From Anaeromyxobacter dehalogenans 2CP-1 (lineage in GTDB: Bacteria; Myxococcota; Myxococcia; Myxococcales; Anaeromyxobacteraceae): a DNA stretch of 64,000 bases. The translations under genes and the position numbers were made by a program. Positions 9,838-18,586 of this stretch are shown in pieces. The stretch spans positions 3,454,501-3,518,500 of the forward strand of contig NC_011891.1 in the NCBI RefSeq assembly GCF_000022145.1, read 5' to 3'. The notes beneath the pieces are model-generated. The model ran no database searches and had not been told where the DNA came from. It saw only the letters and a program-made list of their open reading frames with translations. The stretch's first letter is position 1; every line of letters begins with the position of its first letter.

Positions 9838-11376
9838 TCACGCGTCCGGCGGCGGCCGCTCGACGGCACGGCGGAGCGCCTCGATCTCGACCGGCTTCGT
9901 CAGGTGCACGTCGAACCCGGCCTCCAGCGCGCGCTGGCGATCGTCCGGCTGGCCGTAGCCCGTCAGCGCGATGAGCGTCATGCCCCGGCCGCGCGCGGCC
10001 CGCAGCCGGCGCGCCACCTCGTAGCCGTCCAGCCCCGGCAGGCCGATGTCGATCACCACCACCTCGGGATCGCCGCGGATCGCCTGCTCGATCCCGCTCG
10101 GCCCGTCGCCCGCGACGCTCACCACGTGCCCGAGCATCTCGAGCGCGGACTGGGCCACCTCGCGGTTGTCGGGGCTGTCGTCGATGACCAGCACGCGCCG
10201 CGACCGGGCCCCGGACCCCGCGCCGTCGCGGTCCGCGCCGGCGGCCCGCTCGGCCGACGCCGCCAGCGGCAGCCGGATGGTGAACGTGCTGCCCTTGCCC
10301 GGGCCCGCGCTGTCCGCGCGCACCTGGCCGCCGTGCATGGCCACCAGCGTCTTCACCAGCGTGAGCCCGAGCCCCAGCCCGCCGCGGGCACGGTCGAGCC
10401 CGGTGTCCACCTGCACGAACGTGTCGAACACGCGCTCCAGGTCGTGCTCGGCGAGGCCGATCCCGTCGTCGCGCACGCGCAGCACCGCCTCGTCGCCCGA
10501 CGCCTCCAGCGCGACCACCACGTGGCCGCCCGGCCGGTTGTACTTGAGCGCGTTCCCGACCAGGTTCGCGACCACCTGCTCCAGCCGGACCGGATCGCCC
10601 ACCAGCGGCACCTCGCCCGGCGCGACCTCCGCGCGCAGCGAGACGCCCGCGGCCGCGGCGGAAGGCTGCATGGCCTCGACCGCGCGGATCACCAGGCCGG
10701 CCAGGTCCACCGGGCGGTTGTGGAGCGCGATCTTCCCCGAGGTGACGCGCGACACGTCGAGCAGGTCGTCCACGAGGCGCGAGAGCTGCCGAGACTGCCG
10801 GCGCACCACGTCGAGCTGGCGCGGCTCGGCCGCGCCGCGCCGGTCGATCACGTCCAGCGCGAGGACGATGGCGCCGAGCGGGTTGCGGAGCTCGTGGCCG
10901 AGCATGGCCAGGAACTGGTCGCGGGCCGCCACCTCCCGCTCCCGCGCGGCGAGCACCTCCCTGGCCGCGTACTGGCGCTGCCGCGCGCGGATGGCGGAGC
11001 GCACCACGCTGACCAGCGTGGCGCGGCGCAGCGGCCGGTCCAGCAGCAGCACGTTCCCGAGCCACGAGAGGCGGCGCAGCGCGTGCGCGTGGTCCAGCCG
11101 GGGGGCGGCGCCGGTGACGACGAACACCGGCATGTCGGACCAGGGCGGCTGGTGCGCGATCCACTCCCCGAGCCCGTCGCGCGCGCCGTCGCCGAGCGCC
11201 TCCTGCGCGATCAGCAGGACCGCCGCGCCCTCGCGCAGGCCCTCGAGCGCCCCCGGGACGTCGCGGCACACCATGACCGACAGCCCCGCGGTCCGCAGCA
11301 CGTTCGACGCGACCTCCGCGTCGCGCCCGGTGGGCGCGAGGACCAGGACGCGCTCGGACCGGTGCAGATCGCTCAT
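9838..11376 (-). CDS. Soluble hybrid histidine kinase with degenerate N-terminal receiver
   Basis: 512 residues, no transmembrane segment. Residues about 8-130 have receiver-like sequence, but the strand that should hold the phospho-acceptor reads AAVLLIAQEAL without the Asp, so this is a pseudo-receiver. HisKA follows with His161 in MLGHELRNPL, then HATPase (NLVGNALKY, DDGIGLAE, GGLGLGLTL) and an intact receiver with Asp443 in VIDIGLPGLDG. ATG at 11376 overlaps the KaiC-like stop by 4 bases (ATGA), so the kinase is coupled to the KaiC-like protein. This recalls the KaiC-SasA pairing of cyanobacteria, although the N-terminal domain is receiver-like and not clearly the SasA thioredoxin-like fold. 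It converges on the hybrid kinase gene ending at 9819, with 18 bases between. Confidence 0.88.
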   Translation of the reverse strand: MSDLHRSERVLVLAPTGRDAEVASNVLRTAGLSVMVCRDVPGALEGLREGAAVLLIAQEALGDGARDGLGEWIAHQPPWSDMPVFVVTGAAPRLDHAHALRRLSWLGNVLLLDRPLRRATLVSVVRSAIRARQRQYAAREVLAAREREVAARDQFLAMLGHELRNPLGAIVLALDVIDRRGAAEPRQLDVVRRQSRQLSRLVDDLLDVSRVTSGKIALHNRPVDLAGLVIRAVEAMQPSAAAAGVSLRAEVAPGEVPLVGDPVRLEQVVANLVGNALKYNRPGGHVVVALEASGDEAVLRVRDDGIGLAEHDLERVFDTFVQVDTGLDRARGGLGLGLTLVKTLVAMHGGQVRADSAGPGKGSTFTIRLPLAASAERAAGADRDGAGSGARSRRVLVIDDSPDNREVAQSALEMLGHVVSVAGDGPSGIEQAIRGDPEVVVIDIGLPGLDGYEVARRLRAARGRGMTLIALTGYGQPDDRQRALEAGFDVHLTKPVEIEALRRAVERPPPDA

Positions 11377-12869
11377 GGAGACTGGACGGGCAGGAGCTGC
11401 GCGCCGGCGGCGCCGGGCTCGAACTCGGGCACGCCGGTGAGCACGCCCCGGAACGCCGTCAGCGGGGCACCGAGCCGCAGCCCGGTCGCCGTGGGCAGGT
11501 ACTCGCGGATGGTGGACTCGTGTGCCCCCAGGCGCTTCTTCACCACCGAGATCGCCTTCCGAACGCCGCCGCCGGCCTCGAAGTAGCGCAGGAGCACGAC
11601 CGTGTCCGCGAGGTAGGTCACGTCGGCGGGGGCGAGCATCTCGCCGATGATCCCGTGCTGCGCCATCGTGAGCAGGGTGACCACGTGCTTCTCGGCGAGG
11701 AAGCTCAGCATCTCGTGCACCTGCAGCACCAGCGAGCCCTCGCTCGGCATCGCCTGGAGCAGGCCGTTCAAGCTGTCGATCAGCACCATCCGCGCGCCGC
11801 GCTCGACCGCCGTGCGGACCTGGTGGATCAGCTCGCCGGCGGAGATCTCGGCCGGATCGACCTGCGTGACCTGCACCGTCCCGGCCTCCTCGTAGGGGGC
11901 GAGGTCCAGGCCGGTCGCGCGCGCCCGCGCCAGGAGCGTGGCGCGCGGCTCGTCGAACGCGAACACCGCGACGGTTTCGCCCCGGCGCGCGGCCGCCTCG
12001 ACGATCTGGGTAGCGAGGGTGGACTTCCCCGCGCCGGCCGGGCCGACGACCAGGGTGCTCGTCCCGCGGTCGAGGCCGCCGCCCAGCATGCGATCGAGCG
12101 GCTCGAGGCCGGTCAGGCAGCGCTCGGGCTGGGTGGCACCGGCGCGGTGCTCGGCAGCGACCAGCCGCGGGAACACCCGCAGTCCGCCGGTGCGGATCGC
12201 GAAGTCGTGGTATCCCCCGCGGTAGGAGGCGGCGCGCATCTTCAGCACGCGCAGGCGCCGCCGCTCGGCGCCGTACTCCGGGTTCAGCTGCTCGAGCACC
12301 ACCACGCCGTGCGCCAGGCTCTGCACCAGGACGTCCGGCGACTCGGGGGACGGGTTGTCGAGCAGGAGCACCGTCCGGTCCTTCTCCACGAGCTGGCGCT
12401 TCAGCGCGAGCAGCTGGCGGCGGTAGCGGATGGGCGTCTGGGCCAGCAGGCGCAGCTCGGTGCAGGAGTCGAGCACCACCCGGTTCGGCTGCACGCGCTC
12501 CACCTCGGTGAGGATCGCCCGCATCCGCTCCCCGAGCTCCACCTCGGCGGGCTCGAGGATGGTGTTCTCCTCCTCGCTGCCGTCCAGCTCCGACGCGTCG
12601 AACACCGCGACGCCGCCGAGGTCCCAGCCGTGCGAGGCCGCGACGCTCGCGACCTCCTCGCGCGACTCGGACATGGCGATGTAGAGGCAGGACTCGCCCT
12701 GGCGCACGCCCTCCATCAGGAACTGGAGCGAGAGCGTGGTCTTGCCGGCGCCCGGTGATCCCTGGAGCAGGTGGATGCGGCGCCGCGGGAAGCCGCCGCC
12801 CAGCACGTCGTCCAGGCCGGGGATGCCGGTCGCGGCACGCGGGGTGAGGGGTCCGTTGGCCGTCGACAT
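11373..12869 (-). CDS. KaiC-like double RecA-fold ATPase
   Basis: 498 residues with two RecA/KaiC domains. Walker A motifs are GSPGAGKT (37-44) and GPAGAGKS (276-283); Walker B-like strands are VVLDSC and MVLIDSL. The second domain keeps the acidic pair used by KaiC for catalysis (Asp306-Glu307 in FAFDEPR) and the KaiC C-terminal pattern ADTVVLLRY...KKRLGAHESTIREY. Aligned by eye with cyanobacterial KaiC, the autophosphorylation pair Ser431/Thr432 corresponds to Thr418/Tyr419, so phosphorylation on Thr is possible. The ATG at 12869 follows a strong AGGAGG. No kaiA or kaiB is present, so a clock is unlikely; signal integration with the coupled kinase is the best inference. Confidence 0.88.
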   Translation of the reverse strand: MSTANGPLTPRAATGIPGLDDVLGGGFPRRRIHLLQGSPGAGKTTLSLQFLMEGVRQGESCLYIAMSESREEVASVAASHGWDLGGVAVFDASELDGSEEENTILEPAEVELGERMRAILTEVERVQPNRVVLDSCTELRLLAQTPIRYRRQLLALKRQLVEKDRTVLLLDNPSPESPDVLVQSLAHGVVVLEQLNPEYGAERRRLRVLKMRAASYRGGYHDFAIRTGGLRVFPRLVAAEHRAGATQPERCLTGLEPLDRMLGGGLDRGTSTLVVGPAGAGKSTLATQIVEAAARRGETVAVFAFDEPRATLLARARATGLDLAPYEEAGTVQVTQVDPAEISAGELIHQVRTAVERGARMVLIDSLNGLLQAMPSEGSLVLQVHEMLSFLAEKHVVTLLTMAQHGIIGEMLAPADVTYLADTVVLLRYFEAGGGVRKAISVVKKRLGAHESTIREYLPTATGLRLGAPLTAFRGVLTGVPEFEPGAAGAQLLPVQSP

Positions 12870-12935
12870 GCGTCCTCCTGGTGGGTGGGCCTCTCGCGTG
12901 CGGTACGCTGGTCCCGGAGTCTACCCGACGCACGA

Positions 12936-12949
12936 TGCCCGATCGGGCA
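12936..12949. promoter_or_regulatory. 14-bp perfect palindrome upstream of the KaiC-like gene
   Basis: TGCCCGATCGGGCA is a perfect dyad lying 67-80 bases before the KaiC-like start codon. It is long enough to bind a dimeric repressor or activator. No known regulator motif is recognised. Confidence 0.35.
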
Positions 12950-13107
12950 GCGAGGGCCCGCCCGCCCCCGCCGCGGCGTCCATTCGTCCGTCCCAATAGG
13001 GTCGTGTGGCGCCTGGCCACGCGAACCGAGCGCGGGACACCCCGCGAGCACCGGCGCGAGCGCGCCCGGGCGCAGCGTCAGGTGGGCGGCGCCGCCCGAC
13101 GTGACGA

Positions 13108-13365
13108 TCACTGCGTGCAGCTGCTCACGTGGATCTGGAGGTTGCCGTCGGTGATGGTGATCGGCCCGCCCCCCCTCGTCCTCCAGCGACCGGTGCTCGA
13201 GCCCGGCGCAGCTCGTGATGCGGATGAAGTACCGGTCCTTGTACGCACCGTCACGCTGGCGCTGCTGCCCGGCTCGTTCCGGTCCTCGGCGAGGTCGCGC
13301 GGCGAGGGTTCGCCGGCGCGCCACCCGCGCGAAGTTCGGGGCGACGGTGGAGGCTTTCCCGTGCC
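13108..13365 (-). pseudogene. Frame-broken remnant of a small gene
   Basis: Read on the minus strand, four stretches in alternating frames look coding and join head to tail: GKASTVAPNFARVARR, then GEPSPRDLAEDRNEPGSS..., then AYKDRYFIRITSCAGLEH..., then GPITITDGNLQIHVSSCTQ and a TGA at 13108-13110. Third-position G/C is 15/16, about 22/24, 25/25 and 19/19, as in intact genes here. One break falls at a run of seven G (C7 on the plus strand near 13169-13175). No start codon is seen upstream before the kinase gene at 13440. The C-terminal text resembles a small secreted or beta-rich protein, but I do not recognise a family. The remainder of the 570-base gap (12870-13439) holds nothing else but the palindrome. 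Confidence 0.5.
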
Positions 13366-13439
13366 GCGCCCGCGCCGGGCCGGAGCGGCGCGGCCGGATG
13401 CCCGCCCGTCCGCCCCGGTGGTGCCGACGCGGCCCGCCG

Positions 13440-14849
13440 TCAGCGAACGCCCGGGATGGTCAGCGTGAGGGTGGTGCCCTCCCCCGGCGTGCTGCGCGCC
13501 GTGAGCGTGCCGCCGTGCGCCTCGGCGATGCGGCGCGCGAGCGGGAGCCCGAGGCCGACGCCGCCGGTGGCGCGCGCGCGGCTGCGGTCCACCCGGTAGA
13601 ACGGCGAGAACACGCGCTCCAGCTCCTCGGCGGCGATCCCCTCACCGCGATCGCTCACCTCGACCACCAGGTCCGCGCCGCGGCGCGCCGCCTCCACGCG
13701 GATCGGCGAGGCCGGCGCCGAGTACTTGCGCGCGTTGTCGAGCAGGTTGTCCAGCGCGCGGCGCAGCAGCACCGCGTCCGCCTCGACTTCGGGCAGGTCG
13801 GGCCCGAGCTCGAGCCGGACGGCGCGATCCGGGTGGCGGTGCCCGAGGCGCTCCACCGCCTGCCGCACCACGCCCGCGGGGTCCAGCCGCGCCCGGCGGA
13901 GCGGTGGCGCCCCGCCCGCGGAGGAGGCGCCGTTCCCCGCCAGGTCGAGCCGCGCCGAGGCGAGCACGTCGTCCACCAGGCGCTCCAGCTCGGACAGGTC
14001 CTCCGCGATGTCCGCGAGCGACGCGCGCGCGACGTCGGCGTCGCCTTCGGCGGCGAGGTCGAGCGCCACGCGGATGCGGGCGAGCGGGGTGCGCAGCTCG
14101 TGGGCCACGTTGGCCATCAGCTCGGTGCTGGAGCGGAGCAGCGCGCCGACGCGGTCGGCCATCTCGTCGAACGCGCGCGCGACGGCCCCGAGCTCGTCCG
14201 CCCGCGAGATCCCGGTCCGCGCCGCGAGGTCGCCCGCGCCGAGCGCGCGGGCGGTGCGCGCCAGCCGGTCGAGCGGCCGCGCGAGCGAGCCGCCCAGCAC
14301 CACCGCCGCGACGCCCGCGCCGACCAGCGCCAGCGCGACGAGGACGAGCAGGACGGGCGGCGGGCGACCGCCCGGGACCTGCTGCGCGACGACGAGGAAC
14401 CCCACCGGCGCGCCGGCGACGACCACGGGCGCGACCGCCGACACCACGTGCCGCTCCCGTCCTCCCGCGCCGGGCGGCCCGGGCCCGAGGCGGTCCGTGA
14501 ACCGCTCGCGCTCCGGCGGCGGTGGGAGCGGCGGGCGCATCGCCTCGCCGGCGCTCGCCACCGGCTCGCCTCCGGCGCCGTACACGGCGACGCTCACGCG
14601 CAGCGCCGAGGCGAGCGGCCCGATCACCTCCTGGATGGCGCCGGCCGAGCCCCACTGCGTCGCCACCCGCGCCGCGGCGTCGCGGGCGACCGCGTGCATG
14701 ACGTCCCGCCGGACCGGCTCGCGGCGGTCCCGCGCGAGCGCGAGCGCGAGGAGCACCGCGACGCCGGTCGCGAGCACCGCCACGACCGTGACGAGGTAGA
14801 TGCGCAGCCCGAGCCGGGACGGGCCGCCGCCCCCGGCGCCGCCGCTCAC
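13440..14849 (-). CDS. OmpR-partner sensor histidine kinase
   Basis: 469 residues from a GTG start at 14849, chosen because it overlaps the response-regulator stop by 4 bases (GTGA) and leads directly to TM1 (about 12-35). A periplasmic sensor of about 130 residues follows, then TM2 (about 160-185), HAMP (LARPLDRLARTARALGAGDL), HisKA with His250 in NVAHELRTPLARI, and HATPase (NLLDNARKY, SDRGEGI, GGVGLGLPLARRI). The phosphotransfer partner is the upstream-coupled OmpR-type regulator. The sensor region is Pro/Arg-rich and has no recognisable ligand fold. Architecture resembles CpxA/RstB-type kinases; the signal is unknown. Confidence 0.9.
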   Translation of the reverse strand: MSGGAGGGGPSRLGLRIYLVTVVAVLATGVAVLLALALARDRREPVRRDVMHAVARDAAARVATQWGSAGAIQEVIGPLASALRVSVAVYGAGGEPVASAGEAMRPPLPPPPERERFTDRLGPGPPGAGGRERHVVSAVAPVVVAGAPVGFLVVAQQVPGGRPPPVLLVLVALALVGAGVAAVVLGGSLARPLDRLARTARALGAGDLAARTGISRADELGAVARAFDEMADRVGALLRSSTELMANVAHELRTPLARIRVALDLAAEGDADVARASLADIAEDLSELERLVDDVLASARLDLAGNGASSAGGAPPLRRARLDPAGVVRQAVERLGHRHPDRAVRLELGPDLPEVEADAVLLRRALDNLLDNARKYSAPASPIRVEAARRGADLVVEVSDRGEGIAAEELERVFSPFYRVDRSRARATGGVGLGLPLARRIAEAHGGTLTARSTPGEGTTLTLTIPGVR

Positions 14850-15562
14850 GCGCCCTCCGGCCCGGCGGCGAGCACGTACCCGGCGCCGCGGACCGTCTTG
14901 AGGAGCGCGGGCCGGCGAGGGTCGTCGCCGAGCTTGTGGCGCAGGCGCGAGATGTGGGCGTCGATGGAGCGGTCGAACGCCTCGTCGGCGCTGCCCTTGG
15001 TGAGGTCGAGGAGCTGCTCGCGGGTGAGCACGCGGCCGGCGCGCTCCGCCAGGACGCGCAGCAGCACGAACTCGGCGGTGGTGAGCCGCAGCGGCCGCCC
15101 GGCGCGCGACGCCGACCAGTCGCGGGGCGAGAGCTCGAGATCGCCCACGCGGATCACCTCCCGCGGCGGCCCGAGCGACCCGCGGCCGCGCCGGACCAGC
15201 GCGCGCAGGCGGGCCAGCAGCTCGCGCGACGAGAACGGCTTCGCGAGGTAGTCGTCCGCGCCGGTCTCCAGGCCGAGCACGCGGTCGGCCTCCTCGCCGA
15301 GCGCGGTGAGCATGATGATCGGCACCGGCAGCCGCGCGCGGAGCTCGCGGCACACCTCCAGCCCGGACTTCCGCGGCAGCATCAGATCGAGGATGACCAC
15401 GTCGTGCTGGCCCTTCAGCGCCTCGGCCAGCCCGAGCTGCCCGTCGGCCACCCAGGTCACGGCGTGCCCGTGCGACTCGAGGTAGCGGGTGGTCAGCGCC
15501 GCGAGCCGCTCGTCGTCCTCGACGAACAGGACGCGGAAGCGTTCGGGATCGAGCCCGGTCAT
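14846..15562 (-). CDS. OmpR/PhoB-family response regulator
   Basis: 238 residues. ATG at 15562 places the receiver at residues 7-120 (acidic pocket VEDD, Asp59 in ILDLMLPRKSG, Thr in MLTALGEE, Lys in YLAKPFS). A winged-helix DNA-binding domain follows at about 138-235 (LTTAEFVLLRVLAERAGRVL and the C-terminal TVRGAGYVL). An upstream in-frame ATG at 15613 would add 17 residues that do not fit the fold, so it was not used. It is coupled to the kinase gene at 14849. The targets are unknown. About 160 bases separate it from the divergent regulator gene at 15725. Confidence 0.92.
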   Translation of the reverse strand: MTGLDPERFRVLFVEDDERLAALTTRYLESHGHAVTWVADGQLGLAEALKGQHDVVILDLMLPRKSGLEVCRELRARLPVPIIMLTALGEEADRVLGLETGADDYLAKPFSSRELLARLRALVRRGRGSLGPPREVIRVGDLELSPRDWSASRAGRPLRLTTAEFVLLRVLAERAGRVLTREQLLDLTKGSADEAFDRSIDAHISRLRHKLGDDPRRPALLKTVRGAGYVLAAGPEGA

Positions 15563-15724
15563 GCCCGGATCTTGCCACCTCGCGGGCCGGCGGTCGCGGG
15601 CGGAGCGCGGCACCGCCGCGGCGCGAACGTTTCGTCACGATGCGGTCACGCGCGCGCCAACGTCGTGCGGCACCGTCACGCTCGCCCCCGCGGACCCTCG
15701 CGGCGGCCTTCGCCCGGAGCCCGC

Positions 15725-16846
15725 ATGCCCTCCCACGGCCACCTGCTTCGCGTCGAGCCGCGTTCCCTCCCGCGCCCCGCGCTCGCGCTCGTCCCCCCTC
15801 CGGCCGGCGCCGGCGTCATCCGCCTCGGCCCGGACGAGCTGGTGGTGTTCACCACGCCCGGCGCCGCGGGCGGGGCCGCGCCCTGCCCGGCGGGGCCGCG
15901 CTTCCGCGGGTTGCGGGCGGTCCACGCGTGCTACGCGCCGGCCCCGAGCACCGAGGCGTGGCTGCGCGGCGTGCTCGACGCGCTCGTCGCGATGGCGCCG
16001 GGCGGGGGCGGCTGGTTCGCGCGCCTGGACGGGCTCGCCGCCGGGCGTGGCGCGGCGATCCTCGCGCCGGGCGGCGCGGCCGCGCGGCCGGACCTGGCCG
16101 GCGCCGAGCTGCTGCAGGAGGTCGGGGTCGAGTGCTACCGCGCGCTCTCGCAGCCCCGCCCACCGGTGGAGCTGCTCTCGCGGCGGCTCCGCGCGCTGCT
16201 GCCGCCGGCGGTGGAGCGCCGGGCGCTGGCGGCGCTCCTGCGGCACGGGATGGCCGACGCGCTGGTCCTCTCGGCCGGCGAGTTGGACGGGGTCGCGCTC
16301 ACGCTGGGCCTGCGGCTCGAGCCAGGGGTGCGCCCGCCGTCGCGCACCGTGGGGCTGCTCCGCCACGTGGCCGGGCACCTCGGCACCGCACGGCGGTTGC
16401 GCGGCGGGCTCGCGCCGGAGGCCGCGTGCAGCCGCCCGGCGCGCCGGAGCATCGCGCCGGCGGCGGTCGGCGCCCTCCGGCAGGCCGGGGCGGTCGTCCG
16501 GGAGGAGCCGGCGGCCGCCCTGCGGCGGTGGGGCGAGCTGCTGCGCGGCGAGTACGCGCTCGTCGATCACTGGCGCGAGGACGGCGCCGGCCACGTCCTG
16601 GCCCGCCGCTGCGACGAGCCGGGCGATCCGGCCGCGCTCCACCCGGTGGAGGGCGACGTGCTGCGGGCGGTGCTCGACGGGCTCGCGGCGCCGCAGGTCG
16701 GTGCGCTGCGCGCGGTGACCCGCGCGACCGTCTCCCTCCACCTCGCGAGCGCGCGCGCCCGGCTGCGCTGCGCCTCGCGGCGGGAGCTGCTGGCGCTGGC
16801 GGCGGCGTTCCCGGAGGCGATGGGCGCCGCGCCGGGCGCGCCCTGA
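15725..16846 (+). CDS. Regulator with C-terminal LuxR-type HTH
   Basis: 373 residues. The last about 65 residues fit a LuxR/GerE helix-turn-helix: LHPVEGDVLRAVLDGLA, a recognition helix [17 protein letters not shown], then SRRELLALA. The large N-terminal part (about 300 residues) has no receiver aspartate motif and no autoinducer-domain signature that I recognise; it is Gly/Ala/Arg-rich with possible GAF-like segments. Proteins of this layout are common among orphan regulators. The ATG at 15725 is the first that follows the gap from the divergent two-component genes; no strong ribosome site precedes it, so the start is less certain. It ends one base from the stop of the convergent CoxG-like gene. 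Confidence 0.65.
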   Translation: MPSHGHLLRVEPRSLPRPALALVPPPAGAGVIRLGPDELVVFTTPGAAGGAAPCPAGPRFRGLRAVHACYAPAPSTEAWLRGVLDALVAMAPGGGGWFARLDGLAAGRGAAILAPGGAAARPDLAGAELLQEVGVECYRALSQPRPPVELLSRRLRALLPPAVERRALAALLRHGMADALVLSAGELDGVALTLGLRLEPGVRPPSRTVGLLRHVAGHLGTARRLRGGLAPEAACSRPARRSIAPAAVGALRQAGAVVREEPAAALRRWGELLRGEYALVDHWREDGAGHVLARRCDEPGDPAALHPVEGDVLRAVLDGLAAPQVGALRAVTRATVSLHLASARARLRCASRRELLALAAAFPEAMGAAPGAP

Positions 16847-16847
16847 G

Positions 16848-17396
16848 TCAACCCCGCGGCCCGGCCCCGCCGGAGAGCCACGCGCGCGCCGCGCCGGCCA
16901 GCAGGGGGAGCGCGCGCAGCGGCTCGTCCGCGGGCGGGGCCTCCCCCTCCAGCGCCGCGCGGACCCGTGCGGCGAACACGCGGAACACCTCGTGCCCGAG
17001 CGCCTCGAGGAAGCCGCGCCCCAGCGCCACCAGCGCGCCGCCCACGTTCACCGAGGCCTCCGCCACCACCTCCGTGCGCCGGCCGGGGCGCGGCACCAGC
17101 CAGCTCTCCAGCGACAGGCGCGCCGTGCCGTCGCCGCCGGGCGCGCGCGCCTCGCCCACGATGCGCACGCGCCGCCCCGGGACGTCGACCTCCGCGAGCC
17201 GGACGCGGCCGCGATAGGCGAACGTGATCCCGGCGAGGCGCACCCGCACGTGGCCGTCGTAGGTGCGCGCGTCCACCACCGCGTCGAGCGCGCCTCCGGG
17301 CACGCAGGCCACCACCCGGCGCGGATCCACGAGGAGGTCCCACGCGGCCGCGACCGGCGCCCCGACCTCGTACCGCTCGTCGATCCGGAGCGTCAT
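16848..17396 (-). CDS. CoxG-like SRPBCC (START-superfamily) protein
   Basis: 182 residues starting at an ATG after GGGAG. The N-terminus (MTLRIDERYEVGAPVAAAWDLL then DPRRVVACVPG) is the typical opening of the carbon-monoxide-dehydrogenase subunit G (CoxG/SRPBCC) family, which folds into a hydrophobic-cavity helix-grip domain. The central strands (GHVRVRLAGITFAYRGRVRL) and terminal long helix agree. CoxG members aid membrane attachment or cofactor loading of molybdenum hydroxylases, but no such enzyme is nearby, so only the fold is assigned. The C-terminal 40 residues are a Pro/Ala-rich tail. Confidence 0.8.
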   Translation of the reverse strand: MTLRIDERYEVGAPVAAAWDLLVDPRRVVACVPGGALDAVVDARTYDGHVRVRLAGITFAYRGRVRLAEVDVPGRRVRIVGEARAPGGDGTARLSLESWLVPRPGRRTEVVAEASVNVGGALVALGRGFLEALGHEVFRVFAARVRAALEGEAPPADEPLRALPLLAGAARAWLSGGAGPRG

Positions 17397-17530
17397 CGGC
17401 TCCCCCGCGGCGGGGCCGGCGGCGGCATCGCGCCCGCATCGGCCCCGGGCCGGAGGATAGCCGAGCCCGGCGCCCCCGCGCGCCCGCCGGTGCGCGGCCG
17501 AACCGCGCACCAGCGCGGGGGCGCGCCGGG

Positions 17531-18586
17531 TCAGCGCGCGGCCGCCGGGCGGGGGCCCTCGGGCGCGGGCGCCGCCGACGGAGCGGCCTCGGCCTCCACG
17601 GTGCCGCTCGCCCCGGAGCCGGGGCGCGGGCGGGCCGCGTCCTCGGGCGGCGCGCAGGTCTCGCACGCGCTGCCCGCCGGCCGCGCCGGCTTGCGCGGGA
17701 GGCGCGCCGGCGTCCGCGCGGCGGGCGCCCGCCGGGGCGGGGCCGCCGACGCCGCCGGGGCGGCCGGCGCGGTGCAGGCCGCGAGCGGGGCGGCGCAGGC
17801 GGGCGCGGCGAGGCCGAGGAGCGCCGCCGGGGCGAGCGCCTGCGGGGCGGCCTCGTCGCGGCTCGACCGGTGCTCGCTCCCGGCGCGGCCGTCGCTGTCG
17901 CTCGTCGAGGCGGCGAACGCCAGCGCCGGGGCGGCCGGCTTGCGCGCGGCCTCGCCCAGCGATTCCGACGCGCTCCGCGCAGCCTGGCCCAGCGACTCGG
18001 CCGAGCGCGTGGCCGTGTCGCCCAGGAACGTCGCGAGCCGGTCGGCGGAGCCGTTGATGTGCTTGCGATCGTCGTCGGCGCGCGCGCGGAGCGCGTCGCG
18101 GTCGGCGGCGAGCTCGGCGAGCCGCTCCCGCATCGCCTCGTCCTGCGTGTCGAGGCGCGCCTTCAGCGCGGCCGACTCGCCGCGCAGCGCCGCCTCGGCC
18201 GCCTCCCGCTCCAGCCTGGCCCGGTCGCGCTCCGCCTCGGCGCGCGCCTTCGCGGCCTCGCTCTGGTCGGCCAGCCGCGCCGGCTCGAGCACGCACGAGC
18301 GCATCAGCTCGGCCTCGGTGGCCCGGGCCGGCAGCGGCTCCCCGCGTCCCCACGCGACCACCGCGCGGCTCATCCAGCGGCTCTCCTCCGACGCCATGCA
18401 CTCCTGCGCGAGGCGCGTGGCGCGGTCCGACGACCACTGCGGCGGCGGGCGCGCGCACGGCCCGATCTCCTCCCTCGCGCTGCCCGCGCGCTCGGTGCGC
18501 CGGACGAAGCACCCGTCGCGCTGCAGCACCCGCGTGGTCGTGCACGCGGACGCGAGCGCCCCCAGCACCAGGATCACGTTCCTCAT
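17531..18586 (-). CDS. Coiled-coil putative lipoprotein
   Basis: 351 residues. The ATG at 18586 has a strong G-rich ribosome site and a short lipoprotein signal ending in ASAC (Cys15). Residues about 100-215 are a charged Ala/Glu/Arg/Leu coiled coil (AKARAEAERDRARLEREAAEAAL...), followed by an Ala-rich helical part and an Ala/Pro low-complexity C-terminal half with a Cys-rich TCAPP piece. It may span from the outer membrane towards the peptidoglycan, but no functional motif is visible. It is separated from the CoxG-like gene by 134 bases with no gene signal. Confidence 0.65.
   Translation of the reverse strand: MRNVILVLGALASACTTTRVLQRDGCFVRRTERAGSAREEIGPCARPPPQWSSDRATRLAQECMASEESRWMSRAVVAWGRGEPLPARATEAELMRSCVLEPARLADQSEAAKARAEAERDRARLEREAAEAALRGESAALKARLDTQDEAMRERLAELAADRDALRARADDDRKHINGSADRLATFLGDTATRSAESLGQAARSASESLGEAARKPAAPALAFAASTSDSDGRAGSEHRSSRDEAAPQALAPAALLGLAAPACAAPLAACTAPAAPAASAAPPRRAPAARTPARLPRKPARPAGSACETCAPPEDAARPRPGSGASGTVEAEAAPSAAPAPEGPRPAAAR

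Noticed and set aside
11373-12869. A full Kai circadian clock
   Set aside because: Only a KaiC-like protein is present; no kaiA or kaiB is seen, and the phosphorylation pair is altered.
16848-17396. Part of a carbon monoxide dehydrogenase operon
   Set aside because: The CoxG-like gene is alone; no molybdenum hydroxylase or Cox accessory gene is nearby.
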